NCBI GenBank assembly: GCA_025331125.1
Contig: JAOALB010000001.1
Span: 682,001 to 746,000, forward strand
Length of the DNA: 64,000 bases
Reading direction: 5' to 3'
DNA from: Mycogone perniciosa
Lineage: Eukaryota > Ascomycota > Sordariomycetes > Hypocreales > Hypocreaceae
Both the position numbers and the translations under genes were made by a program. The notes under the pieces were generated by a model, which was given only the letters and a program-made list of their open reading frames with translations, did no database searches and was not told the origin of the DNA. Below, piece by piece: positions 1 through 10,963 of the stretch (its first letter is position 1; the number at the start of each line of letters is the position of its first letter).

Positions 1-109
1 ATTCTTCAATGACAAATGTGGCTTCTTTGTACTGCTTTATATGGGAAGCAAAGCAATCTACTCCGTATCTTGACCACGTGCACTTTCAATCGGTCCATCA
101 CGTTGGTAC

Positions 110-1079
110 TTATTCAATGCCGGCTGCTCTCATTCTCTCAAAGCACCGCTTGTAGGCCTCGTGGACCCCCGGAATCTCGCACCCATACTCCTTCAGCTGA
201 GCCACCAGCTTTGTTGTATCCAAAGTACAGTTGCTACGACCTGCTTTGATGACCTTGGCTTGTTCCTCCACGCTGAAGTTTTGCCAGCTAAGCTCGGGTC
301 GCACAATTTCCTTGAACAGCGCGAGAACCTCGTTGTGAGATATGGCCCCGGGATTGGTAAAGTTGTACACTCCAGCATGGTTGTGCTCAGCAAGGAGGAT
401 GCTGGCGGGGAGGAGGTCATGCAGAATCGTGTTACTGTTGGGAATGTCGACCACTCGCTCATAACCTATGATTTTGGTGACAAAGTTGCGTGGATGTAGG
501 TCATCGCTTACGGGCATGCGCAGGCGAAGCACAAGACAGTTGGGGTACGTCGTCAATATCTGTGCCAACACATTAGCCACAAAGGTCTGTTTCCCGTTAT
601 CTTTGGTCTAAACTTGCAGGTTCAACATGGCCCTTGGTTAAGGAGTAGAAACTACCCTCAAAATTTGGGCGCTCCTCCTCCGTGAAACCAGCAGCTCCGA
701 TGGGATGAGCTTTGTCATACTGGTATATGCATCCCGTGGCAAAGACAGTGCAGTGGATGCCAGCCATGAAGCAAGCATCTGCTAGACCGATTGTGCCAAT
801 GACATTGGATCGCACGGTTTGTGCCTTGTTTTCCTCACACCAGTCGACGTTGGGTCTCCCGGTGCAGCTAGCAGCATTGAGAACATGTGTCGGCTTGATT
901 GAGAGGAGCTCCGAAAGCACGGCGTCCCGATCCTCCATACGGGCAGTGGTGATGTGAACTTCTTTACCTTGCTCCTCTAGCAAACGCTTCAAGTGACCAG
1001 CAATCCAGCCCTTGCCTCCCCAGATGAGGAAACGCGGCGGCTTGCTATAGCCATTCGAGTCTCCGTTCGTGGCTGTCAT
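110..1079 (-). CDS. NAD(P)-dependent nucleotide-sugar epimerase/reductase (UER1/RmlD-like)
   Basis: Predicted short-chain-type enzyme of the 3,5-epimerase/4-reductase group that finishes rhamnose-type sugar nucleotide synthesis from a 4-keto-6-deoxy intermediate; cytosolic. The N-terminus has a Rossmann GxxGxxG motif (GGKGWIAG) and the central part has the catalytic YxxxK (YSLTK). The C-terminal half carries family-typical stretches (RLRMPVSDDL, HPRNFVTKI, VDIPNSNTILHDLLP, NFTNPGAISHNEVL). The reading frame changes between two halves: exon 1 is 627-1079 and exon 2 is 110-586. A 40-nt GT...AG intron (587-626) would join them into 309 residues. That is shorter than usual for fungi and leaves a slightly long linker, so the junction may be a frameshift or use other sites. 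The ATG at 1079 is preferred over an upstream in-frame GTG. Substrate is inferred from family only. Confidence 0.8.
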
Positions 1080-1533
1080 GGTGTTGTTTGTCACAGAGTG
1101 GCAGATGTGTTTGATAGAAGAAGGGGAATTGCCAGAAGAGTTTCGAAACAGTGAAGCAAATCCGTTGAGTGACCATTGCCATCAATGGGAAGAGCTTGTG
1201 ATGTGATGTACTTGCCTTGCCGCAACTCTTATTCTGTCAGTTGTCAGATCGCACCTACTTGCAAATGTAACGCTGATTCTCCACTCTGGTGATGGAAGGC
1301 ACAGCGCCCGTGAGGCCTTCCACTTGGCTACTATTTGCAAACATATTTGTGATTGTATTGTTGGCGAGGATCATAATCAGTGCCCATTGCCTACCATCGC
1401 ATATTTCGGGTGGTCCTGTGCTCCGTAGTCGTTGACCTTTGTGGCTTCGGACTATTAGTTCGAATTCACGGTTAACAAGGTTGCACAGCAGGTGTATAAA
1501 TAAGCGTTAGGATTCTTCTACTACTATTAGTAG
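1080..1533. other. Intergenic: promoter side of the epimerase/reductase gene
   Basis: Normal base composition with no convincing open reading frame. It should hold the promoter of the minus-strand gene that starts at 1079. Composition turns sharply AT-rich just after it, at the edge of the transposon island. Confidence 0.5.
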
Positions 1534-1965
1534 TATAGTGCTGACCCAGAACCTCGCCACCCCTACCAAGATCACCAGGGTTTTATATTAAAAGTATTAT
1601 TTTAAATTTCTATTAAATGTTTTATATAAAATAAATTTAAATAGTTTTATTTAATATATTGAATTAAATAAATACTATATATATATATATATATATATTA
1701 ATTATATTATTTATTAATAAAAAATCAAAGTTTAAAAGCAAATAATATAAAAAGTTTAATATTTATATATAAAATTAATATTAATATTTTTATTAATTTA
1801 TAATAAACAATTAATAAATATTAATAAATATATACAATCTTTAATATTTATTTATTTTATATTTTAAAATTGTACTAAAATATTATATTACTATATATAA
1901 TATTTTATAGCTTAATGTCATAAATATTAACTAATTGACTATATATCTCAAGTTAAGTTTTTTTT

Positions 1966-2380
1966 TACGGGGCACGATTCCACCTAGCGACAGACGTCTC
2001 AGAGACGGGAACAGGTGCTGTATTGTTTCAACTGGAGGATATCCGAATAGGTGACGCCTTCACCGATGACAACTTTTCCTCTGTGAAGTTCATCAAGTGG
2101 ATGTCAATCACACTGGCGGAGGGCGAGAAACGATACTCCATTCCAGAGAAAGAAATGCTCGCTGTGGTCAGGGCACTCAAAGAATGCGAATGGATGATCA
2201 TATACTCACATCATCCCATCCCTTGCAGTGCGCGAAGACAGCAAGACGGTCATTCGCAGGGATACAGGCCAATCAGACACTGGAAAAGGCCAGGCACATT
2301 GATCTGCTGCTAAAGTTATGTTATAGAAGAAGTCCCGACTATCTGGCTATATGCAAATCATTACATGGCACTTCTCACAG
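1966..2380 (+). pseudogene. Ty3/gypsy retrotransposon relic: RT-linked RNase H fragment
   Basis: Translation from about 1966 reads as the RNase H-like region after a gypsy reverse transcriptase. It includes a TDVSETGTGAVLFQ stretch and then EGEKRYSIPEKEMLAVV, the conserved block where host-range retrotransposon polyproteins read RYS-x-x-EKE-x-LA. The frame is lost after about 2215, where other frames take over, and no gag, integrase or LTR is visible. The fragment keeps normal GC content although both flanks are strongly AT-shifted. It is interrupted on its 3' side by the element at 2383-3079. A dead fragment. Confidence 0.8.
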
Positions 2381-2382
2381 TA

Positions 2383-3079
2383 AGTCGGACCTGCCGTTTT
2401 CCCACCACCCCTAATTTCCCACTACCCTTTGCCACCAAAATACTAATATTTTAAAATTCTATAATTGAATATAGAAAATAACTATAGATATATAAATATT
2501 TTATATAGGATATTTATATCTTAAAATAAGTTTATTTTAATTTAATAAATTTACTATAGTTTTATAAGTTTACTATAATTTTTAATAATATAACATAAAA
2601 TTTATAATATAAAGATTTTAAAGTTTTGATAATATATATTATATAATTAAAATTATAATATTTAAATTACTTGATAAAGTATTATTTAATATTGCTTATA
2701 AAAATTAAATTAATATAAAAGTTTTCTATAATATTTATATAAAGAAATATTTATATATTATTAATTAATTAAAATCTTAATATAAGGTTTATATTATATT
2801 AACTTTTATAATCTTTATAGTATATATAATTTAAATAAACTTTTTAATACTTTTTTAACTTTCTATAATTAAAGTAAACCCATAAAATTATATTTATATT
2901 ATAATTAAATAATATATTTATATTTATATTTATATTATACTATAATTTAATTATATACTCTTTATTCTTATAGCTATTTTCTATAATTAAATATAGAAAT
3001 CTGAAATACTAGTATTCTTATAGGAAAGGGTGGCGGGAAACTACTCTGTAAAGGTAGCGGGAAAACGGGTGGTCCGACT
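2383..3079. mobile_element. MITE-like element with ~110-bp terminal inverted repeats and TA duplication
   Basis: The left end starts AGTCGGACC at 2383 and the right end finishes GGTCCGACT at 3079. TA lies directly outside each end (2381-2382 and 3080-3081), a perfect Tc1/mariner-style target duplication. The inverted repeats extend about 110 bp inward and share CCGTTTTCCC, a second TTTCCC-CC-ACCCTTT block and a TTCTATA...ATAGAAAATA block, with C/T differences and small indels between arms. The 697-bp element has no coding capacity and an AT-rich middle. It is non-autonomous and sits inside the older gypsy/TIR material. Confidence 0.82.
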
Positions 3080-3374
3080 TATATTCACTATATAACATGG
3101 ATAAAGTGAGTCAAATACCATCTTACTATCGAAGGGATAAAAGTACGCAGATCACAAAGGCATCGTCGATCCATTTAGCCACCTACTCATGTTTCTATTA
3201 AATTTATTATATAGATAGTACTTTTAATATAAAACCTATGGCGACCTTAGGGGCTGGCGAAGTTGTGGGTCGGGATTCTATAGGAATTCCAAGAAGGCTG
3301 CATTTAACTATTCTTATTCTATTTCGTTATATAAATAATAATATTCTTAGTCAATATAATATTATTTTAGGTAC

Positions 3375-3983
3375 TAGAGTCCTAACCTATAACTTCGCTA
3401 ACTCTATAAGGTTATTATAAGTTTTATATTAAAAGTATTACGTTTTTAATATACTATAATAAATTAAATAAAAACTTACAATAATATATTTAACTTAAAA
3501 TATATAGTTAATTAATTAATAGTTTTATTATTAAACTATAAAAAATTGTATGTAATAATATAATACTTAAATTAAAATATAAAATATAATATCATTTAAT
3601 ACTAAAGATTATTAATATACAATACTAATATAGCCAAGCGCTATAATTAAGAAAGAAAAGGAAAAGGGGTATTTATTTTTACTTTTTTATATATATTATT
3701 TATTTTATTATATATTAATTGTTATTATTTAAATATTAAATATATATATAATTATTTTAAGTTTATATATATTTAATATATTAAATCTTTAATATTATTT
3801 ACTATTAAATAACCTTTTTAATAAATAATATATATATTATTTATATTTATTTATTTCAATATTTTAAACAAATATAGTTTACTTTATTTTATATAAGACT
3901 TTCCATTGAAATTTAAAAGGGAATACTTTTAGTGTAGAACCTTAGTGGTCTCAGGGGGGTGGCGAGGTTCTAGTTCGGCACTA
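3375..3983. mobile_element. RIP-degraded TIR element B (MITE size)
   Basis: A second pair of the same terminal motif found in element A: plus orientation at 3375-3439, minus orientation at 3922-3983. The right end is followed by TA (3984-3985). The left end is preceded by GTAC rather than a clean TA, perhaps through later mutation. The 609-bp body is almost pure A/T with no coding potential. With element A the four ends alternate in orientation, so two neighbouring elements about 92 bp apart is the simplest reading. Confidence 0.55.
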
Positions 3984-3985
3984 TA

Positions 3986-4465
3986 CTCCGTAGACGCAGT
4001 TGTAGTGCCGCGTTCACACCGCTCTAGCTTACTTCACCTGCCAAGGATTTGTCGCAAGGGGCGCTGTGTCATTTTTCCTTGGAAATTAGGATAGGAATTC
4101 ACCAAAAAGGTGTGGGGCCGCAACCCCAATTTTGCATTCCGTCTGAGTTTTTGGGCCTATCAATTCCCGGCTTCAGCTCCGTATTCGTATTGCAGACCGT
4201 CCCGCTTCCTCTCCATTTTTATAGCATTTACAACGACCACTTTTAAATAAACCAAGCCTCCTCTCCCTTCTCCCCTTAAATCTCGCTTTTCACTTCCCTC
4301 ACTATCTCTTCAATACTCACTACTATTCTTCCATATCATCCTTCACACCTTAATTCTCTTTCGCTGGATCCAGTCATTGCTACTCACCAAACTCGCCATA
4401 CTTGATTTTCTCAATCCTCTTCAAACGCACATACCCCCTCCTACGCCCCCAGGAGAACCAACACA
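3986..4465 (+). promoter_or_regulatory. Upstream region and leader of squalene synthase
   Basis: From about 4040 the composition returns to normal. The last ~200 nt before the start codon are rich in CT tracts (TCTCCCTTCTCC-like and CACTCCCT-like runs), typical of strongly expressed fungal promoters and leaders. No open frame here is convincing. The AT-rich transposon island ends only about 480 bp upstream of the start codon. Confidence 0.45.
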
Positions 4466-6008
4466 ATGGGTGCCCTCTACTTCCTTATGCACCCCAACCA
4501 GCTGCGGTCAATTATCCAATGGTATGCCAATCTGCTATTGACTCCAAAGCCGACATGTGTTAACTTTGGAATCCAGGAAACTCTGGCACGAGCCCGTGAA
4601 CAGGCGCGACCCCACGACCGAGAGCCACACACTCAAAGAATGCTTCCGCTTCCTAAACCTGACCAGTCGCAGCTTTGCGGCCGTCATTCAGGAACTGAAT
4701 CATGAGCTGCTAGTTCCCGTCACATTATTCTACCTCGTATTACGAGGTCTGGACACTATCGAGGACGATATGACTCTCCCTCTTGACACCAAAGTTCCTT
4801 TGCTGCGGAATTTCCATGTAACAATGGAACAAGATGGTTGGCAGTATCACGAGAGCAAAGAGAAGGACAGAGAGCTCCTTGAAAAGTTCGACGTCGTCGT
4901 CACCGAGCTGAAGAGGCTCAAGCGGCCTTACTACGAGATCATCAATGATATCACTGTCAAGATGGGCAATGGCATGGCTGACTACGCACGAAATGACGAA
5001 ATGATCCAGAATGGAGTACAGACCATCGATGAGTATGAGTTGTATTGCCACTATGTTGCGGGATTAGTGGGTGAGGGACTGACACGGCTGTTGGTCGAAT
5101 CTAAACTTGCCAACCCCAAGCTGTCCGAACGGCCATCATTGACCGAATCAATGGGCCAGTTCTTGCAAAAGACCAACATTATCCGTGATATCCGTGAGGA
5201 CTGGGAAGATGGTAGGCGGTGGTACCCCAAGGAGATCTGGAGCCAGCATGTCAACAAGTGGGAAGACTTGTTTGACCCTACATACCGGGAGCAAGCTGTC
5301 AACTGCATATCACATATGGTTCTTGACGCCCTGAAGCATTGCGAGGAGTGTCTCTTCTACATGGCAGCGGTGAGGGATCAGAGTGCTTTCAACTTCGTAG
5401 CCATCCCTCAAGGTATGGCCATTGCCACCCTGGAAATATGTTTCAGGAATCCAGCTGTTTTGGACAGAAACGTCAAAATTACCAAGGGCGACGCTTGTCA
5501 GATCATGCTGGAGTGTACACAGAACCTCTTCACAGTTTGCGAGGTGTTCCGAAAATATACTCGGCGCATTCAGAAGAAGAATGATCCCCGAGATCCCAAC
5601 TTCCTAGCCATCAGCACGCAGTGTGCCAAGGTATGAAGCAGTTCTGTGGAAGCAAATTGCGGGACATCCAACTAATATTTCACAGATTGAACAGTTGATT
5701 GAAACACTATTCCCGAAGCAAGACCCCAAGAAGTTGACCGCTGAGAGCAAATCGAAGCAGATGCAGGAGGCCACCATCGGCCTCCGCGAGAACCTCATCA
5801 TGTTTGGTGTTATCGTGACGGTCTTACTGGCCATGTCAGGCCTCATGGTAAGCGTTGTTTGCCTTGTCTGTTTTATTCAGACCCGTGAACTAATAGTTGT
5901 CAGATTGGTATTGCATGGTTGTTTGGAGCACGATTCGATCAGCTGTTCACCAACACGATACCCTCCCCCAGCTCCACACCTTTAATAACCGGCCGCGATG
6001 AACTATAA
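4466..6008 (+). CDS. erg9: Squalene synthase (farnesyl-diphosphate farnesyltransferase)
   Basis: Condenses two farnesyl diphosphates to squalene using NADPH, the first committed step to ergosterol, on the ER membrane. Four exons: 4466-4521, 4577-5630, 5686-5847 and 5904-6008, giving 458 residues, normal for fungal ERG9. Exon 1 supplies the typical MHPNQLR start. The first Asp-rich motif (LDTIEDDMT, ~78-84) and the second (NIIRDIREDWEDGR, ~219-232) bind the Mg-diphosphates. Also visible are MGNGMADYA and a C-terminal membrane segment encoded across exons 3 and 4 (FGVIVTVLLAMSGLM then IGIAWLF). The last four residues are RDEL, resembling a luminal ER retrieval signal. The neighbouring transposon island lies upstream; no other sterol gene is adjacent. 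Confidence 0.96.
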
Positions 6009-6753
6009 CGACACCTCCTACCGGATCGCTCCGATTCTCCACTGCGATGCCCCTGACGCGCCCATGTACTACCGCCTGGCTAATGATGCCCCGCCAGGCA
6101 CTTAGATATACGTCTATAATGTTTTAATACCAAACCACAGGAATTCTCACTGCGCCGCCGTAGTCGGACAGTTTTCTTTTTCGAACTTTGTCTTCACAGA
6201 ACTAGCACGGATGTCAAATTGCAATCCAGTCCTACCATGACTGTGGTTGTGCCGAAGAAGTGCTGATATCAACCTTGCCATTGCTCTCGGTCACTCTAAC
6301 GAGTTGACGCAGCACAGGTTACTCTTGCATCATTCCATGATGTTGACCTGTGTTGGCGAGCAAACATGCCTTGACTCTGATTCTGTGAACTTGTATGTGT
6401 TGTGAAAGTTGTGCTCATAATGTTGGCATCTCGTCTACAAAGTAGACTGGTTGTTAAGGGTTATGGATATCCAACCAAGATATGTGCTCAGTACATATAA
6501 CTCTGAATGGCCTTATCCACACTGCCAAGCGAATTTATCTATGCATAATATACTCCGTATATATATGTATCTCTACAAAATTTACAGTGTATGATCAGAT
6601 AGTGATGTGTCTTTTGTTCCTCATCTAAATGTTCATCTGTTCTCTCATATATGTCTATAACGAAATATAAATTTGCAAAAAAGGAGGTGCATCACGGCGC
6701 CAACTTATATACTCGTACTCCACCTCACTGACACGTTGCTAAATGGGTGGGAT
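6009..6753. other. Intergenic between convergent ERG9 and subtilisin genes
   Basis: Holds the 3' ends of both genes. Contains one exact TACTCCGTA motif (6551-6559) followed by a short AT-alternating tract. No supportable gene. Confidence 0.5.
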
Positions 6754-8204
6754 TTAGAAGAAGCCGTTGTTGGCAATCAGACTGGTGGTACCCTGGACAT
6801 TCTGCAAGGCCTTGGCGCCAGTCTGAGCAGCGAGGTTCTTGATGAGAGTGTCGACCTGGGAGGGAACGTTGACACCCTGGAGAGACATGAGGTAGGCGGA
6901 GAGACCAGCAATGTGAGGCGAGGCCATGCTGGTGCCGCTAAGAACCTCGGTGTCGGTATCGGACTTGATGCCAACGCTGAGAATACTGACGCCGGGGGCG
7001 TAGATGTCAACACCAGCACCGAAGTTGGAGAAGGAAGCGCGGGTGTCGTTTCGAGGGTCAATGGCAGCGACGGTAATAGCCTTGGGAGCCGAGCCTGGGG
7101 ATGTGTTGGCAGTATCTTGCTATAATTCAAGTCAGCAAGTCTGGCAATCACGACACATAGTCCGACTTGGGATTCCACGTACGTTCTCGTTACCAGCAGC
7201 GACGACTGGGACAATGCCAGCATTGTTGAGGGCCTCAACGGCGCGGTTGACAGCAGCAGAAAAGGAACCTCCCAGAGACATGTTCATAACAGCCTTACCG
7301 GTTAGGTTCTTCTTCTGAACATCGTCGATGACGAATTGCATGCCGTTGAGGACACCGGAGTTGCTGCCGGCGCCGTTGGCGTCGAGGACCTTTACGGCGA
7401 CAAGGCTGACCTTCTTGGCGACTCCGAAGGTGGCTCCGCCAATGGTGCCGGCGACGTGGCTTCCATGACCGTTTTCATCAGTGTCCTATAACATAAGGTT
7501 AGACCCCTTGCTTTCATGATCTAATTCCAATATCAGAGTTCACGGCTCCAACTACTTACCACAGTGTTGACAAAGTTGGCGCCAAAGGTCGCACGGCCCT
7601 CGAACTCGGTGTGAGTGGTTCGAATGCCGGTGTCAACAACATAAGCAGTGATGCCCTCTCCAGCAGAGTCGTCGAAGATGTAGTTCAGACCATCGGGCCT
7701 GGGGTTGGAGAGGCGGACAAGTCCGGGAGGAGCATTGGTCTGAGCAACAGTAGCCTGGATCTCGACCCTGGTGTCGGCCTCGACGTAGGCGACCTCATCG
7801 GCGCTGTTGATGCTCATAATCGTCTCGTCATCGGCATCAACAGCCATGGCGCGCCACGTGTTCATCTTGAAGGAGCGAATGGAGGTGGACATGGGGTGGC
7901 CGCTGAGATGGCGCTTGCCGAGGTTGCGCTTATGAATGGCGGCAGCGAACTTAGCCTCTTTGGCATTGATGGCATCGCTGTCGAAGGTGTTGTTGTAGAC
8001 GACAATGTACTTGTTGGGGATGATGTTCTTAGCGTGAGGGTTGCTGATGGGGAGGCCGAGGATTACTGGGATCTCGGTCGAGTTGCCGCCTTTGCTGCTG
8101 GCCTTGGTGCTGATACTAGTCTTGCCACTGTAAAGAGGCGAGGCGGTCGCCAGAGGAGCCGCCAGAAGGAGAAGGTAGGTGAGAAGAGGCGTGAAGGGCG
8201 TCAT
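6754..8204 (-). CDS. Secreted subtilisin-like serine protease (S8, proteinase K type)
   Basis: Extracellular endopeptidase made as a pre-pro-enzyme. Three exons: 7560-8204, 7183-7485 and 6754-7119, 437 residues. Residues 1-22 are a hydrophobic signal peptide. An I9 propeptide/inhibitor domain follows (IPNKYIVVYNN ~63 to EVAYVEAD ~144). The catalytic triad is complete: Asp191 (VVDTGIRTTHTEFEG), His222 (NGHGSHVAGT) and Ser380 (SGTSMASPH), with oxyanion Asn314 (AAGNEN). The protein ends ANNGFF. Two GT...AG introns of 74 and 63 nt sit near active-site coding sequence. Codons strongly favour C-ending forms, which suggests high expression. Related enzymes degrade host or dead-matter protein, including insect cuticle; the actual substrate cannot be told here. 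An in-frame ATG seven codons upstream is possible. Confidence 0.93.
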
Positions 8205-10603
8205 GGTGATAAGATGGACCCGCAAGTATCCAACTGTCTAGAAGGACCGAGACGAAGATGTATAGAGAGAGCGTGTGGTCGCAAGAGCAGAATCGAGCGG
8301 GTACTGTGTAGTGATGTGAAACTAGGTCCCGCCGTTCACTTCAGGTAATGAGTGCTGAACTCGAAAAGATGCAAATCTAAGGAGGGACAGAGAATGTGGC
8401 GATCAACGCTTCTCTATGGTACAGCAAAGTCGCAGAAGATGCCACCGAATAAAGAATGACTGTGAATAAGAGGAGCTGGTGATGGAGAGGGAGAGAGGCA
8501 AAGATAAAGATAAAGATAAAAGAGAGCAGAGAAAGACACAGCCTCAAAAATAAGAAAAGGAAACGGAAGAAAAGAGAAGAAGTGCTGTGGTGGTGTTGTA
8601 CAGTCGCACCAGAGCCGCAAGTCTATTGGATGGAACCCAAAAAGGCCGTTCGTTGGCTGTAGTACTCCGTAGTATTGTCTTAGATTGTGAGCGGGCGCGC
8701 GAAAGGGAACGGAACGTTAGCGCATGCGCTTTGGACGGGCCAATACTTGTCGCAGATTGAGCCAGGGGTTTGCCAAGAGATGCCCCCAAACGTCACTAAG
8801 GGTTTCGAAGCCTCGACAGCCTGCCAAATGGGTGTATTGTTGACGGAGCTGGGCAATGTGTGTTGGCAACTCGAGGAGAAGCTCAAACGCGAGCCGAGAG
8901 GTGTGTGTAACGAGTGTGTGAGTGAACTGCGGTGACATGCATGCATCAAAGGTGGTGAGCCATTCAATATATAAGACTATTATTACGAGTATTAACCAAC
9001 TCACCAGACGGGGGGCAGGAAGCCAGCATGATGTGATGGAAGAAATGACTAGCTCGACACGGAGGCGGTATGACCGACCGGATACGAAGCTTACAATCTT
9101 ACTCCGTACTCGTACAATCTATCTGCTATTAGGCAGTATTACTACTAGTATTAGGAGACAGGGTTTTCGCAAAGAGTGACAGCGCTTGGGATTGAATCAC
9201 ATCCTACATTTCATCCTAAGTGGCAAGTGAGGCGAGTGCAAAGGAATCGACGGTCTGCTGATGCGATGATATAATTATATCCCAGCGTTTGGGTTTCTGA
9301 TTCAGCGACGGGTGGCGTCAGGGGTCAGTCAAGTGGGCTCCACTGATCCACCGATTGGAAACGCGGCCAAGTCGGCGCTTGTTCTCTGTCTCTTCTATTG
9401 GTCCAGCCGGTCCCGCACTTGAAACCCGAGCAACAAAGAAGTCGTGGAGAAAACATGTTGCGTTGGAGGATATTATGTATTAGATACGGAATATATACGG
9501 AGTACGGAGTACCATTTTGTCATTCCCGGGGGCTCGGGTGAGAATACCGCTGTCCGGGAATATGGACCCTCGACCCATCCTCATGCAAAATCACCTTCCT
9601 TCTTGGAATAGGAGCGCATCTCATACGATTTGGTATCTATTTTATGCAGGGATGACATGTACATACATAGTCCAGCGTTTGATGCTGATTGCTCAGCACT
9701 AGTACATAATATCGCAGATTGCCATGTCATTCAGTCATCCCTACGAGTACAAGTACATACGACTACTACTAGTACTCGTTCTTCGTACTCGTAGTGTATT
9801 CTCCGGATTCCCGAGTGAATAGATCAATGGCCCGCGCATTGAAGCCATCGCGAGGCCTTGGCCGCACTCAGCCACTTGCTTTTGCTTAGCTGGGTACCCA
9901 ATTAGGCAAGAAAAGCTACGCTGAAGATATTAGTAGTAATAGATGAATAACCGAAAAGCTCATATTCCAGGACTGCAGTTCAATGTGGTTTGTTTGTCCT
10001 GACGAATACAGAAATTGAACTGTATCATAGCCAGGAATAACGAGGAATATGTTTGTTGGAATGTATTACCGTGTAATGTGTTGGGATGCGAGAGTAAATT
10101 ACTATTGTGCGTCCAATAATTGCTACTCGATACGGAGTACTCCATAATAAGGAAACAGGTACGAAGTATTAATAGTATGCTGTATTGGACGGAACTGAGC
10201 TACTTGGTGTTCTTTCCGATAGTTGGTTTGAAGAAAGTCGATTCTGGACACAGGTATATACTCAAGGATCCTTGAATGACCCAACAGGACGCCAATCCTT
10301 CCTGATTCACGTATCGCTTCACCAAGATGGAGGTTTTCGAGTCTCGGTGGATGGGGGAGACAGGCATTCTGTATTGTCTCAAGTTCTCTTGAAGGCTTTT
10401 CTTGTAGGTACTCGTATGTAGCCAATTCCAATGTGCGGTGGCATACCGGGCCTTTGTGATATATTTTAAGACTTGGGAAACTACTCCGTATAAGTTGACT
10501 GTTCACTTCACTTGATGATTCTACATCATTTTCTCTTCAGAAGTATATTTCACCTCGAACTCGAGTTTCTTTTTCACTTGCATCTACAAAGTACAACATC
10601 GCC
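8205..10603. other. 2.4-kb gene-poor region
   Basis: Presumed promoter of the subtilisin gene (first several hundred bp), then sequence with no convincing gene: frames are short, overlapping and without family features. Contains a short AAAGAT tandem near 8500 and six exact TACTCCGTA/TACGGAGTA motifs (8663, 9100, 9496, 9503, 10131, 10482), two of them overlapping at 9496-9511. The last ~100 bp lead into the small secreted protein gene. Confidence 0.5.
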
Positions 10604-10963
10604 ATGAAGCTCAGCACTACGGCAATTATTCTGGCATTGGGCGGCGCCCTCGCGGACCCTCTGGCTAACAAGCGCGAAACGACAATGTATGACAAATTGG
10701 AGGAAATGCAGACTCAACCCAGCAATGGAATGCCTAGTAACAAAGGATTCCTCGCCGAAAGAGATCTAGCCAGCGAGACCCCATCAGTTGACATTAATGA
10801 ATTATTGGCTAGCTTGGTCAAATCGGGCTATTTCTGTGTATTAGTGCGGATTATCCATGGGTTCCAAGAACTATTGCGAGGTGACTTGAGCAGTGGCGTA
10901 CTACTCGCAGGAGACAGTTCCAGCTGCGGACCAATAGAGAAGCTGATCGAAGGCCTGGTATGA
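10604..10963 (+). CDS. Small secreted protein, unrecognised
   Basis: 119 residues opening with a clear signal peptide (MKLSTTAIILALGGALA) followed by a short pro-like stretch containing KR (position 23-24), a possible Kex2 site. The mature part has an amphipathic segment (VDINELLASLVKSGYF) and only two cysteines. A pyrimidine-rich leader and good ATG context support the start. The stop falls in CTG-GTA-TGA. GTATGAG there could instead be an intron donor leading to an acceptor at about 11005, which would give a tail ending NQPVR. I recognise no family. Secreted fungal proteins of this size are often effectors or proteolytically processed peptides, but that is only inference. Confidence 0.55.
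   Translation: MKLSTTAIILALGGALADPLANKRETTMYDKLEEMQTQPSNGMPSNKGFLAERDLASETPSVDINELLASLVKSGYFCVLVRIIHGFQELLRGDLSSGVLLAGDSSSCGPIEKLIEGLV

Larger units (their letters stand above)
1536..3280. mobile_element. RIP-degraded TIR element A (TA target site)
   Basis: A ~62-bp terminal motif at 1536-1597, beginning TAGTGCTGACC and ending in TTTTATATTAAAAGTATT, recurs as its reverse complement at 3218-3280. TA dinucleotides sit immediately outside both ends (1534-1535 and 3281-3282), as expected for Tc1/mariner-type target duplication. Differences between the copies are mainly C/T and G/A. The interior is extremely AT-rich, the usual result of RIP in ascomycetes. It contains no intact transposase. It encloses a gypsy fragment and a second, nested inverted-repeat element. 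Pairing of copy 1 with copy 2 is my inference; copy 1 could instead pair with the copy at 3922-3983. Confidence 0.6.

Noticed and set aside
1966..2414. Intact retrotransposon gene
   Set aside because: Only an RNase H-type fragment is readable; the frame breaks after about 80 codons and no LTR, integrase or gag is visible.
7611..8348. 245-codon plus-strand open frame
   Set aside because: Antisense shadow of the subtilisin gene; C-biased third positions keep the opposite strand open. No family features.
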